Source: Pseudoalteromonas prydzensis (GTDB lineage Bacteria > Pseudomonadota > Gammaproteobacteria > Enterobacterales > Alteromonadaceae). Taken from it: DNA of 57,763 bases. This document shows, piece after piece, positions 37,453-48,100 of the stretch; the stretch's first letter is position 1, and every line of letters starts with the position of its first letter. The notes under the pieces are model-generated. The model searched no databases. It saw nothing but the letters and a program-made list of their open reading frames with translations, and was not told the DNA's origin. The position numbers and the translations under genes were made by a program. Where the stretch lies: NCBI RefSeq assembly GCF_011050055.1, contig NZ_DRGM01000176.1, forward strand, positions 1 through 57,763. The letters run 5' to 3'.

Positions 37453-39573
37453 TTATAGCTGCCAATTTACTGAGACTGCATAGTTACGTGGTGCACCGTA
37501 GTAACCTTGCTCCCAATACAGACTATGGATGTATTTTTCATTAGTGACGTTATTAACATTGAAAGACACGCCGATATTATCGGTAATATCGTAAGTCGCC
37601 ATCAGGTTTAAGATACCGAATGCATCTTGTTTGGTAACAGGTATAACACCCAGCGCTGTAATTGGCTGAATACGTTTCGTGTCATCTTGCCAGCGGTAAT
37701 TTAAGCCAAACGTTAGCCCTTCAATTTCAGGCACTTTATGAGTAACAGCAAGTTTATACTGATTTTTTGGGGTATAATTTTTAACTAGCTCATCACCGTC
37801 GATATTGATGTTGCTATAACTGAAACTAGTACTGAGAGTGTCAGTTATTTTACCGCTAAGCTCCACTTCAAAACCATCACTGTTAATGCCGTCTGCGCCA
37901 TAGTAACGGGTGTCATCAGGTGCGGAGCCTGGAATTGCAACCGCAAGACCAACTTGCTTGGCATCAAAGTACGCAAGGGTAACAAACAGATCACTATCTA
38001 GTAATTGTGCTTTTACGCCTATTTCACTGCTTTTACCTGTGATTGGATCGAGGTAATCTCCATTGATCTCTCGCTCTGTCTGCGGCACAAATGTTTCTGT
38101 GTAGCTGGCATACGCTGCTAGATTGTCGTTAATATCGTACACAGTGCCAAAATAAGGAATGGTTTTATCCGCTTTTTTATCTTTGGCAACACCATACGAC
38201 ATACCTTTAGACTGCCAGTTAACTTGACTAACACCGGCCAAAAAGCTGAGTGAGTCGGTAGCACGAATACGCGTAGAAATATAAGCAGAACGTTGTCTGT
38301 TCGTAACATCTCCACCGGTTAAGCCATCCGCAAGCGTTGCCACTGGCGCTACGCCATCCCAGCCACCAAGCTCTGGCATGGGAGGATAACCATTGCCCGT
38401 GGTGTTGTCATACAGTGACTTATCATAATTATCCATATCAGCTTGGTTTACCCCAAACGACAGGTCATGTTCCATACCGAACAAATTAAATTTACCCGCA
38501 GCGTATAAATCAAAAATATCGTGCGTATCTTTATGGTCATACTCACTGGCATAACCCGTTAAGCCAAGGCCGGTTTCACGATCTGGAGTACCATAAACAT
38601 AGAATAACTCAGAATCTTGCTCATTCACTAAATGCGCGTAATTTGCTTTTAAAAACCAGGTATTTGTGATGCTTTGTTCAACTGAGATAAAAACTTGTTC
38701 AGTCGAGTTATTCCAGTATGACCAATCAGATGCTGTGCTTGTCGACACATCAAAATTTGTTGCGCTGCCATCGCTATAATAAAGTGGTAATGCTCCCCAA
38801 AGTGGGCTGTCGGCATCTTTTTGTTGATTGACATAATTTACCGATAAAGTCGTACTGTCGGTAAGCTGGCCTTCATAGGCAAGGTAGTAAATAGTTTTAT
38901 CTTGCTCGTAGCGATCTAAGTATGAGTCTGTTTTTTGCTTAGTAAACGCAACACGAACAGCCTGATTTTCAGTTAACGCCGTTGCAGCGTCGAGTTCCAA
39001 GCGTTTGTTATTCCATGAGCCATAAGAGGCAGAAGCACTAACTTTAGTTTGATATGTTGGCTTTTTTAGCACCATGTTAACGGTTGCAGAAGGGTTACCA
39101 GCGCCTGTCATTAAACCATTTGCGCCGCGAACAACTTCTACGCTTTCAAAAATAGAAGTATCAAGGGTACCTTGAATCGAGCCGTTATCTTGTGGGGTGC
39201 CCATGCCGTTTACTTGGAAGTTAGTAATTTCAAAACCACGGGCTTTAAAATAGGTGCGATCTGTTTCTATTTGTTCAACGGTGACACCGGGGGTTGTTTC
39301 TAAAACTGCATTGATATCATCGAGAGAAAAATCGTCCATTAAGGCGCGCGATATAACCGAGATCGATTGCGGCGTTTCTTTAATGGTTAAACCCAATTTT
39401 GTTGCTGACTGAGCATCTTCCGTAATGTAGTTTTTATGGTGTTGTCCATACACAGCTATCTTTTCAAGGGGGTCATTGTTGTTATTTTCTTCAGTTGCGT
39501 GAGCAACACCACCTAAAGCGAGCGAGGTAAACACTGCTAATTTAGATAAACGTAAAAACTGCGGGGCAGACAT
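37453..39573 (-). CDS. TonB-dependent siderophore receptor (FhuE/FpvA-like)
   Basis: 706 residues from the ATG at 39573, which places the signal peptide (LAVFTSLALGGVAHA) properly; the longer frame to 39624 has no family support. The plug domain shows KETPQSISVISRALMDDF and TTPGVTVEQIETDRTYFKARG, the siderophore-receptor subfamily pattern. A 22-strand barrel follows, and the last residues YAVSVNWQL end in the usual aromatic-rich strand. Likely imports a ferric hydroxamate or related siderophore. A Fur-like box lies upstream. Confidence 0.9.
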   Translation of the reverse strand: MSAPQFLRLSKLAVFTSLALGGVAHATEENNNNDPLEKIAVYGQHHKNYITEDAQSATKLGLTIKETPQSISVISRALMDDFSLDDINAVLETTPGVTVEQIETDRTYFKARGFEITNFQVNGMGTPQDNGSIQGTLDTSIFESVEVVRGANGLMTGAGNPSATVNMVLKKPTYQTKVSASASYGSWNNKRLELDAATALTENQAVRVAFTKQKTDSYLDRYEQDKTIYYLAYEGQLTDSTTLSVNYVNQQKDADSPLWGALPLYYSDGSATNFDVSTSTASDWSYWNNSTEQVFISVEQSITNTWFLKANYAHLVNEQDSELFYVYGTPDRETGLGLTGYASEYDHKDTHDIFDLYAAGKFNLFGMEHDLSFGVNQADMDNYDKSLYDNTTGNGYPPMPELGGWDGVAPVATLADGLTGGDVTNRQRSAYISTRIRATDSLSFLAGVSQVNWQSKGMSYGVAKDKKADKTIPYFGTVYDINDNLAAYASYTETFVPQTEREINGDYLDPITGKSSEIGVKAQLLDSDLFVTLAYFDAKQVGLAVAIPGSAPDDTRYYGADGINSDGFEVELSGKITDTLSTSFSYSNINIDGDELVKNYTPKNQYKLAVTHKVPEIEGLTFGLNYRWQDDTKRIQPITALGVIPVTKQDAFGILNLMATYDITDNIGVSFNVNNVTNEKYIHSLYWEQGYYGAPRNYAVSVNWQL

Positions 39574-39618
39574 GTGACATTCCATAAAGTTCAAAAGAAG
39601 CACGTAATTTAATCTAAA

Positions 39619-39633
39619 TGACAATGATTTGCA
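39619..39633. promoter_or_regulatory. Fur-box-like site
   Basis: TGACAATGATTTGCA matches the 7-1-7 Fur pattern TGATAATnATTATCA at 11 of 14 positions, 46 bp before the receptor start. Iron repression is therefore likely for this gene. Confidence 0.6.
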
Positions 39634-39683
39634 ATTCTGTGTTGTGTTTTAGTTAATAAAAAGTGTGATTGGTGGGCAATAAA

Positions 39684-39705
39684 AAAAGCGGCCAAAGCCG
39701 CTTAA
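39684..39705 (-). terminator. Terminator of the DcaP-like porin gene
   Basis: aagcggc-caaa-gccgctt (39688-39705) is a 7-bp stem; on the minus strand it is followed by ttttttt. It ends the porin transcript before the receptor promoter. Confidence 0.88.
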
Positions 39706-39731
39706 GGAAGTAATATAATTTTATTTTTAAC

Positions 39732-40898
39732 TTAGAATGCGTACTTCACTGAGAACTGTAAGCGTTCCATATCGCCATCTACGCCACTTTCTAGTTCACG
39801 CTCTGCATGTTTAAACTCAGCACCAAAGGTTAAGCGTTTAACCGGTGAGTATAGAATGTTTGCGCTATAGCTTTGACTAGACTCGGTCGGATCACCTGAA
39901 ATTGAAAGTAAGTCTGTGTTGTTATCGGCTGAGAAAAACGAGTATAAAAAGGTCGAACGCCATTTGCTGTTCCATTTATGTTGATAAGCGATAAAACCAG
40001 ACGTTGAATCAATCGCATCTAAATCATTACCGTTAAGTACCGCACCATGTGCTACATTAACGCCAACATAGCGACCTAAACCTTTACCTTGGGTAAGCAT
40101 AAATTTAAGGTTGTCTTCACCAAACTTCACCATACCCGATGCACTGATACCAAATGAGGTTTCATCGGCATCAACACCGCCAACCTTGTACGTTAATTGG
40201 CGAGCAAGTGCAGCAACGACAAAGTTACCCCAATCTGCTTTGTGCGTGTAGCGTGCAGTAAAATCAGGCAATGAAGCATCATCGGTTACTGCCATTCCAC
40301 CACCTGGTGTAGTAATTGTGCTTTCTGGATTTTCTAAAGAGAAAGACCATGCGCCCGTAGTGTATTTAATTTGAGATTGACGCACAAATACAGTGCCTTC
40401 TGCTGGGCCTATAAAATCAAGAGCCTCTGGTAATGCACCTACGTTTTGAAAGTTTGACCATGTTTGACCAAATAACCAGCCGTCATAGGAAATAAAGGCA
40501 TGGCGAATACGCGGAGAATATGAATTAGAAACACGTTCGTTACCACCTGGCGCCGAGGCTAAAAAATCGAGCTCTATATGTGTTTTAACGGTTTTACCGT
40601 TATCTAATAATGTCGCAGTGCCAAAGTTAAAGCGAGATTCACGTGCGTGCATATCAAATACTGCATCTGAGTTGTCATCGTTACCAACAGGGGTTGTGCT
40701 TGGAACATAAAAGTCACGGCCAACGCTTGTACCAGCAGGCGCACCCGCTGAATAATCACTCCACATTGCGTCGAGTTTTACATAACCGCCATAAGTAACA
40801 TCAGTGCCACCAATGGTTGCTGCCTGAGCTGTGGCTGTCAGTGCGCACAGTACGGCAGTGGCGGTAAGTGTTTTTAATGCTATTGCTTTAGTTGTCAT
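39732..40898 (-). CDS. DcaP-family outer-membrane porin
   Basis: 388 residues from the ATG at 40898 with AGGA upstream. The signal peptide (ALKTLTATAVLCALTATAQA) is followed by a DcaP-type barrel: VTYGGYVKLDAMWSDY, ARESRFNFGTATL, FGQTWSNFQNVGALPEALDF. DcaP porins are trimeric and take up organic acids and similar anions. Divergent from acs, which suggests a link to carboxylate use. Ends in FSVKYAF, a typical barrel terminus. Confidence 0.85.
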   Translation of the reverse strand: MTTKAIALKTLTATAVLCALTATAQAATIGGTDVTYGGYVKLDAMWSDYSAGAPAGTSVGRDFYVPSTTPVGNDDNSDAVFDMHARESRFNFGTATLLDNGKTVKTHIELDFLASAPGGNERVSNSYSPRIRHAFISYDGWLFGQTWSNFQNVGALPEALDFIGPAEGTVFVRQSQIKYTTGAWSFSLENPESTITTPGGGMAVTDDASLPDFTARYTHKADWGNFVVAALARQLTYKVGGVDADETSFGISASGMVKFGEDNLKFMLTQGKGLGRYVGVNVAHGAVLNGNDLDAIDSTSGFIAYQHKWNSKWRSTFLYSFFSADNNTDLLSISGDPTESSQSYSANILYSPVKRLTFGAEFKHAERELESGVDGDMERLQFSVKYAF

Positions 40899-40993
40899 AG
40901 TCAAAGTCCTATTCTGGGCTACTTGTTGCATTATTGTAATTATGTTGTGATACCACTTTTGATTAAGTATGCTCTTTACTCAATTACCTATTG

Positions 40994-41136
40994 GTCTATT
41001 AGACTAAGGTGGCAGGTTGCTTTGTAACGCAACCAAATCATTAACACCTTGTATTAATAGTGCAAAAACTTAATATTTGAAAGTATGTTTGGGTACATAG
41101 AAATAAATCAAAGATAATACAACTAAGGTCTAATAC
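40994..41136. promoter_or_regulatory. Repeated motif between the porin gene and acs
   Basis: A palindrome gtctattagac (40994-41004) runs into actaaggt (41003-41010), and actaaggtctaatac recurs at 41122-41136. The shared actaaggt and ggtctaat elements could be an operator for divergent control of porin and acs, perhaps by the response regulator encoded downstream of acs. No better promoter assignment is possible. Confidence 0.35.
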
Positions 41137-41202
41137 TTTCGTTCGCTATGCTGAGTGATCCTTAAGATAGGCCTTAGGCAAGTAATTAAAATGGAGACGA
41201 GT

Positions 41203-43143
41203 ATGTCACAAAGTATCTATCCAGTTCCTGCACAGATCAAGAATGCAGCCTTAGTTGATAACGATAAATATAATACACTTTACAAGCAATCTATTGATGA
41301 CCCTGAAGGTTTTTGGGCAGAGCACGGTAAACGTCTCGATTGGTCAACACCTTTCACGAAAGTGAAAAACACCTCTTTTGATAAAGGCCATATCAGTATT
41401 AAATGGTATGAAGATGGCGAACTTAATGCTTCCTATAACTGTATTGACCGCCACCTTGCGACTAAAGCAGATAAAACCGCTTTAATTTGGGAAGGTGACG
41501 ATCCATCGCAAAGTGAACATATTTCTTATCAACAACTGCATGACGAAGTGGCAAAATTTGCCAACGGTTTGAAAAAACTCGGTGTGAAAAAAGGCGATCG
41601 TATCGCGATTTACATGCCCATGTCACCGCAAGCTGTTTATGCAATGCAAGCATGTGCGCGTTTAGGCGCCATTCACTCTGTGGTTTTTGGTGGTTTTTCA
41701 CCATCAGCGATTGCAGATCGGATTAAAGATTCAGGCGCTAAAATTGTCATTACTTCTGACGAAGGCCGCCGTGCAGGTAATACTGTGCCGCTAAAAGCCA
41801 ATGTTGATGAAGCCGTAGCGCAACAGTCGGTCACTACCATCGAACACGTTGTTGTACATCAGTTAACGGGTGGCGACGTACAATGGCATGAACATGATGT
41901 ATGGTGGCATGATTTAGTTGCTGATCAAGCCGCAGAGTGTGCACCAGAGCCGATGAATGCAGAAGATCCACTCTTTATTCTTTACACTTCAGGTTCAACA
42001 GGTCAGCCTAAAGGGGTGGTGCATACCACCGGTGGTTATTTAGTATATGCATCGATGACTCACGAATATGTGTTTGATCTAAAAGAAGATGATATCTTTT
42101 GGTGTAGCGCCGATGTGGGCTGGATCACAGGTCACAGCTATATAGCATACGGCCCATTAGTTAATGGCTGTACGCAAGTCTTATTTGAAGGTGTACCAAC
42201 GTATCCAACCGCAGGGCGTATGGGTGAAGTGGTTGATAAGCACAAGGTGACTATTCTATATACAGCACCAACGGCAATTCGTGCACTGATGGCCAAAGGC
42301 GATGAGCCAACAGCAACTTCAAACCGCGATAGCCTACGTATTTTGGGCTCGGTGGGTGAGCCAATCAATCCAGAAGCGTGGACTTGGTATTACGAAAGCA
42401 TTGGTAAGAGTAACTGCCCAATTGTCGATACTTGGTGGCAAACCGAAACCGGTGGCATCATGATCACGCCTTTACCTGGCGCGACGGATATGAAACCAGG
42501 TTCCGCAACACGGCCATTCTTTGGTATTGCGCCCGCACTATTTGATGCAGAAGGTAACACTTTGGAAGGCGCAGTTGATGGGAATTTAGTTATTCTTGAT
42601 AGCTGGCCATCACAAGCTCGTACTGTTTACGGCGATCATGAACGTTTTGAACAAACTTATTTCTCAGCTTATCCGGGTGTGTACTTCACGGGTGACGGTT
42701 GTCGCCGTGATGAAGATGGTTACTACTGGATCACCGGCCGTGTTGATGACGTGCTAAACGTATCAGGACATCGCTTAGGTACTGCCGAAATTGAAAGTGC
42801 ATTGGTTGCTCACCCTGCGGTTGCCGAAGCCGCTGTAGTAGGTTACCCGCACGATATTAAAGGCCAAGGTATTTATGTTTACCTTACGCCAAACGAAGGT
42901 GTAACGGTCAGTGACGAATTAACCAAAGAAGTACGTAACTGGGTTCGTAAAGAGCTTAGCCCAATTGCTTCGCCAGATATGATCCAATGGTCACCCGGTT
43001 TACCGAAAACTCGCTCAGGTAAGATCATGCGCCGTATTTTACGTAAGATCGCTGCAAATGAGCACGAGCAACTAGGTGATACCTCAACACTTGCAGACCC
43101 AGGTGTGGTTGATGAATTAATCGAGAACCGATTAAATCGTTAA
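41203..43143 (+). CDS. acs: Acetyl-CoA synthetase
   Basis: 646 residues from the ATG at 41203, preceded by GGAGACGAG; the frame extended to 41155 lacks family similarity. The AMP-binding core is [19 protein letters not shown], with [12 protein letters not shown] and WWQTETGG. The C-terminal [17 protein letters not shown] holds the Lys acetylated in this enzyme family. Converts acetate, ATP and CoA to acetyl-CoA. A NarL-type regulator follows in the same direction. Confidence 0.97.
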   Translation: MSQSIYPVPAQIKNAALVDNDKYNTLYKQSIDDPEGFWAEHGKRLDWSTPFTKVKNTSFDKGHISIKWYEDGELNASYNCIDRHLATKADKTALIWEGDDPSQSEHISYQQLHDEVAKFANGLKKLGVKKGDRIAIYMPMSPQAVYAMQACARLGAIHSVVFGGFSPSAIADRIKDSGAKIVITSDEGRRAGNTVPLKANVDEAVAQQSVTTIEHVVVHQLTGGDVQWHEHDVWWHDLVADQAAECAPEPMNAEDPLFILYTSGSTGQPKGVVHTTGGYLVYASMTHEYVFDLKEDDIFWCSADVGWITGHSYIAYGPLVNGCTQVLFEGVPTYPTAGRMGEVVDKHKVTILYTAPTAIRALMAKGDEPTATSNRDSLRILGSVGEPINPEAWTWYYESIGKSNCPIVDTWWQTETGGIMITPLPGATDMKPGSATRPFFGIAPALFDAEGNTLEGAVDGNLVILDSWPSQARTVYGDHERFEQTYFSAYPGVYFTGDGCRRDEDGYYWITGRVDDVLNVSGHRLGTAEIESALVAHPAVAEAAVVGYPHDIKGQGIYVYLTPNEGVTVSDELTKEVRNWVRKELSPIASPDMIQWSPGLPKTRSGKIMRRILRKIAANEHEQLGDTSTLADPGVVDELIENRLNR

Positions 43144-43240
43144 ATATGCGTTAAAAACTTGATTAGAAGTTGATTCTAAACGTAGTATATCGGCTGTCAG
43201 CTATTCGATAGATGGCAGCCGAATTCATTAGGAGTGAACC

Positions 43241-43894
43241 ATGAGTCAGTTTTTAATAGCGGATGACCACCCGTTATTTCGCGAAGCACTAAAAGGGGCA
43301 TTAACTGCAAAGTTTGACGACTTAGAAGTTTTCGAATCAGAAAATTTTGCAACAACATTGCAGGTGTTAAGTGAACAAGAAGATTTAGATATCTTATTAC
43401 TAGACCTACATATGCCAGGTAGTGGCGATTTATATGGCCTAATTCGCATTCGTGAAGATTACCCAAGTTTACCGATTGCCGTTGTCTCTGGCAGTGAAGA
43501 TATCAATATTGTTTCAAAAGTAATGAGCTATGGGGCGATGGGATTCATTCCTAAATCTTCATCATCAGATGATATTGCCGGAGCAATTAATCAAATACTC
43601 GATGGCGATGTATGGCTACCACCCGAGCTTAAAGACAAAGTAGCGAGCGTTACCAACGAAGATAAAGAAATCGCCGCTCAAGTTGCCTCACTCACGCCAC
43701 AGCAATATAAAGTGCTGCAGTACTTGCACGAAGGTTTGTTGAATAAACAGATCGCCTATGAACTACATATTTCAGAAGCAACGATCAAAGCGCACATCAC
43801 CGCGATATTCCGTAAGCTTGGCGTGTATAACCGCACGCAAGCGGTGTTAATCGCTGCAAAATTACAACTCGAACCCATCGAGCAAACACACTAA
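43241..43894 (+). CDS. NarL/LuxR-type response regulator, CrbR/ErdR-like
   Basis: 217 residues. The receiver has ADDHPLFREAL, phospho-Asp in ILLLDLHMPG and Lys in FIPKSS. The C-terminal LuxR HTH reads LNKQIAYELHISEATIKAHI. Adjacent to acs and 98 bp behind it, it matches the setting of CrbR/ErdR-type regulators that switch on acs during acetate growth; the partner kinase is not in this window. Confidence 0.85.
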   Translation: MSQFLIADDHPLFREALKGALTAKFDDLEVFESENFATTLQVLSEQEDLDILLLDLHMPGSGDLYGLIRIREDYPSLPIAVVSGSEDINIVSKVMSYGAMGFIPKSSSSDDIAGAINQILDGDVWLPPELKDKVASVTNEDKEIAAQVASLTPQQYKVLQYLHEGLLNKQIAYELHISEATIKAHITAIFRKLGVYNRTQAVLIAAKLQLEPIEQTH

Positions 43895-43929
43895 GTACAG
43901 TATAAAAGTAGTCAATAATAATAAAAATA

Positions 43930-43948
43930 AAGAGGCGTTGCGCCTCTT
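43930..43948. terminator. Terminator between regulator gene and purU
   Basis: aagaggcg-ttg-cgcctctt is an 8-bp stem; on the minus strand it is followed by tatttttatt, so it mainly ends purU. Confidence 0.8.
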
Positions 43949-43970
43949 CATTCTACTCTATTTCTAAAGC

Positions 43971-44801
43971 TTAGCTAAATACGACGGTTCGGTTACCATT
44001 AATAAATAGCTTATGTTCTGATGCTAATTGCAGTGCTTTACAAAACACGGTTTTCTCTACATCTTTGCCCATTTTAGCCATCATTTCCGCGGTATTCGCA
44101 TGGTTTACATGGGTGACGTCTTGCATAATAATCGGCCCTTCATCAAGCTCATTATTAACAAAGTGCGCCGTTGCACCAATGATCTTTACACCCCGTTCAA
44201 ATGCCTGGTGATATGGCTTAGCACCGATAAATGCTGGCAAAAAAGAATGATGAATATTGATAATTTTACCGTCAAAGCGGCCTACAAATTCAGGGCTTAA
44301 AATCCGCATATATTTGGCAAGGCCAATGATATCGGGATTGTAGCTGGCAATTAAGTCACCCACTTGCAGGTCGTGTTCAGCGCGTGATAGCCCTTCATGG
44401 CTTACCACATGAAACGGCACCTCAAAGCCCTTCGCCAATGGCGCTAAGTCAGGGTAATTAGCGATCACAGCCAGTACTTCAATATTCAGTGCTTGCTCAA
44501 ATTGTTTTAGTAATACGCCGCCTAAGCAGTGGGCTTCTTTAGTCGCTAATAACACCACTTTAGTTTTCTCGTCAGTGTGCAGTGCTAATTGCGCGCCATC
44601 GGGCAGTAAAGCCTGTAATTGATTTAAAAAATCAGCATGTGGTTGGCCGGTTAATTCAGTGCGCATAAAAAAGCGCTTAGCATCTTTATCTACAAATTCA
44701 TTATTGCGGGTAATATTTAAATTATGCTGATGACAAAGTCCGGTGATTTTCGCTATTAAGCCTACGGCATCCGCACATTGCGTGGTTAGTATCGTGTTCA
44801 T
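43971..44801 (-). CDS. purU: Formyltetrahydrofolate deformylase
   Basis: 276 residues. An N-terminal ACT-like domain (TTQCADAVGLIAKITGLCHQ) is followed by a formyltransferase fold with IINIHHSFLPAFIGAKPYH, HFVNNELDEGPII and the catalytic Asp in DEGP. Releases formate from 10-formyl-THF, giving formate for PurT and balancing one-carbon pools. Stands alone on the minus strand. Confidence 0.95.
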   Translation of the reverse strand: MNTILTTQCADAVGLIAKITGLCHQHNLNITRNNEFVDKDAKRFFMRTELTGQPHADFLNQLQALLPDGAQLALHTDEKTKVVLLATKEAHCLGGVLLKQFEQALNIEVLAVIANYPDLAPLAKGFEVPFHVVSHEGLSRAEHDLQVGDLIASYNPDIIGLAKYMRILSPEFVGRFDGKIINIHHSFLPAFIGAKPYHQAFERGVKIIGATAHFVNNELDEGPIIMQDVTHVNHANTAEMMAKMGKDVEKTVFCKALQLASEHKLFINGNRTVVFS

Positions 44802-45190
44802 TTTTCCTCATTCTAATCCCGTGAACAGTGGCTCCATTATTTGTTAATTTGTCACTATTGCAAGGGCTTTATCAAGTAATTGATTATTACTCATGGTTAT
44901 TATCCGATGCGGGGTAAATCTTAAGAGCGCGGGATGCGTTAAATTAACCCCGTAGCAGACTTTAAGTCGCGTTGATTTCACTTCCGATAAAAATATTTAA
45001 TTGTTTTGAGTGAATTTCAAACAAAATACATGTGTGTAAATTTCATTGCTCACAGGTTAGTGTTATGTTGTTAATTTGCTTTTATAATTGAATTATTAAA
45101 CACGGCGTTTTTATTATCACCTTAATGTTTACGCTGTTAGTCACTAACAAAAATTAATGTAATTACCTATTAAGTCTTCAAGGAACTGAC
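44802..45190. other. 389-bp gene-free stretch with a dispersed palindromic motif
   Basis: At 44909-44951 the sequence gcggggtaaatc...gcgcgggatgcg...ttaaccccg forms partial inverted repeats and resembles motifs at 22662-22680 and 49160-49181. The rest is AT-rich and probably holds the promoter of the lipoprotein gene; I see no ORF or RNA gene. Confidence 0.5.
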
Positions 45191-48100
45191 ATGAAAAATA
45201 GTGCGTTATTTGTATTGTGTGCTTTGCTTACCGCCTGTGGTGGTAGTGATGACAATAAAACAACAAATCAAACAACCATACAAAGTTACACTATAACTAC
45301 CAATGTTGAAGGTGAAGGGCAGCTACAACCTACAAGCCTTGTTTTAAAGCAGGGGGAGAGTGGCACATTTGAACTACAGCCTGAACAAGGGTACCAAGTT
45401 GCCAGCGTTGAAGGGTGTAACGGTACATATAGCAACAATATCTACACTATTGAAAATGCAGCACAATCATGCCAAGTAACCGCGAAATTTGAAGCAAGAG
45501 CAATTAATGTCACATTTAAGAGCGATGAGTATATTTCACTTTATGCAGATCAAAATGATTACGTTTATGGGGATTCTGTAGTAATTAACTATGAATTAAG
45601 CTCAGGTTATTTATTAAATGAAATAACAGGTTGTAACGGTGCATTGAATGACGAGCTGTATAAAGTTGATGCGCTCACAACTGACTGCCAAATAACAGCA
45701 ACTACCTTGCCAACAAGTCAATTATTTAGTGGTGAAGATGAAGCACAAGTCAATGTAACCGTTTTAGATGGTAAAGGAAGTATTCTATCGTCAAGTAAAG
45801 GGGTTATTGAACCATCTAACCCTAAATTACCAGCCTTGAATAGCTCACTTGAGTTTGAACGTGATTTACTTGCCGTTGATATTGCAACCGAAGCAGGGCA
45901 AACCATCGAGCTGCAAATAGCCTATGAAAACTCCTTACCTACACAATTTACCTATCAAAAATTAATAGATCAGCAATGGCAAGCATTAGACCAAGAAAAC
46001 GTAGCAGTAAGTGAGGACAGATTAACACTTACATTAACTTTAACCGATGGTGGGGCCGGCGATAGTGATGGCGTAATAAATGGTGTTATTAAAGATCCTG
46101 GCGGCCCAGCTGTAGTAAAAATGCACACTGTCACTATAAACCAGTCAGCCGGAGGAGCTATAACGCCAGAGAGTCTAGCAGTGGCTCATGGTGATACGGC
46201 ATTATTTACTATTTCAACTGATGCAGGTTATACCCTTGAAAGTGTAACAGGGTGTAACGGCAATTTAAATGGAACCAGTTATCAAACGGCAGCAATTACA
46301 CAAAACTGTGAAATATCAGCAGAGTACTCACTTACGTCATTTTTAGTTACAGCTCAAGCGGGCGAAGGCGGGCAAATATCGCCACTTGAACAGCTGGCTT
46401 CTTATGGAGATACTCTAAGATTTACCGTTACAGCAGATGATGATCAAAATATCGAGTCAGTCCAAGGCTGTAATGGTTCACTAGCAGGAAATATATATAC
46501 CACAGGTGTTATAACAGGTGAATGTGAGGTGCGCGCAACATTTGACCCTCAAATAGTACTCGTGACTGCACAGGCAGGTATGGGGGGCAGTATTTCGCCC
46601 ATGAGCCAAGAACTTAATATTGGGCAGCAAGCAAGCCTAATAGTGACACCAAATGAAGGTTACAGTATTGCCAATGTTACTGGCTGTAGTGGCAGCTTGA
46701 ATGGCAACACTTATACTACAAGTGCAGTAACGGCAAATTGCCAAGTACAAGCTAGTTTTAGTATTGATAGCTACACACTAAGCGCGAGTGCGGGCGAGGG
46801 TGGTACGGTTAACCCCGCCACGCAAAACGTAAACCATGGCAGTAGCGCTCAAATTACAATTACACCAAACGAAGGTTACAGCATTGACGGGGTTACAGGC
46901 TGTAGCGGCAGCTTAAATGGCAACACTTACACCACAAGTGCAGTAACGGCAAATTGCCAAGTACAAGCCAGTTTTAGCATTAATAGTTATACAGTAAGCT
47001 CCAGTGCAGGTGAAGGTGGAGCAGTTAGCCCTGCCACACAAAGCGTAAATCATGGTAGCAGTGCGCAAATTACAATTACACCAAAAGAAGGTTACAGCAT
47101 TGACGCGGTAACAGGGTGTAGCGGCAGTTTAAATGGAAACACTTACACCACAGGTGCTGTGACGGCAAATTGCCAAGTGCAAGCTAGTTTTAGTATTAAT
47201 AGCTACACAGTAAGCGCCAGTGCTGGTGAAGGTGGTGCAGTTACTCCTACAGCACAAAGTGTTAATTATGGCAGTAGCGCGCAAGTTAGTGTAACAACTG
47301 ACGAAGGCTATATGATAGAACGCGTATATGGCTGTGAAGGGGGATTGGTTGAAAGCGTTTTCACTACAGGATTAATTACTTCGCAATGTACAGTAACTGC
47401 TGAGTTTAAAATTATACCTAAAGCTCCCACAATTTCTGCACAAGCTTCAGTACAGAGTATTACTGTCAGCTGGGATAGCTTAGACAATATTGCAGGGTAT
47501 ACCCTTTATTATGCAACAAGTGAAGCTATAACGCCGGATAACTACAACGACTTCGGTGGGGTTAAAGTAGAGTTTGATACATCAACTACTACGCATGAAC
47601 TTACCAACTTACAAAGTAATACAACGTACTACATTATAATGACAAGCCACATAACAGGCACTGAGTCAGATGTGAGCAATAAATTAGCCATCACAACACA
47701 AATAAATATTACCATGCCATTGAATGACACCGGCATAACGTGGTGTGCTGATGACAGTAACAACAACCTTGACTGTCCAGTTACCGGTTACGAGGGGCAA
47801 GACGCCGAGCACGGCCGTGATGCAAAAGCCAAAGCGGGCACACTTAAAAAAGTCGGTGGTGGTAATGCTGGGTTTGACTTAACTAAGTTGGATGTCAATG
47901 GCAATGACTTACCAGAATCTGCAACAACATGGTCGTGCGTGCGCGATAATCACACAGGGCTAATATGGGAAGTAAAAACCGATGACGGCGGCCTGCATGA
48001 TAAAAACGACCGTTATAATTGGTATAACCCTAATAGCAACAGCAATGGCGGAAGCCCTGGCTACCAAGATTACGGTGGCGATATTTGCTACGGTTATGAT

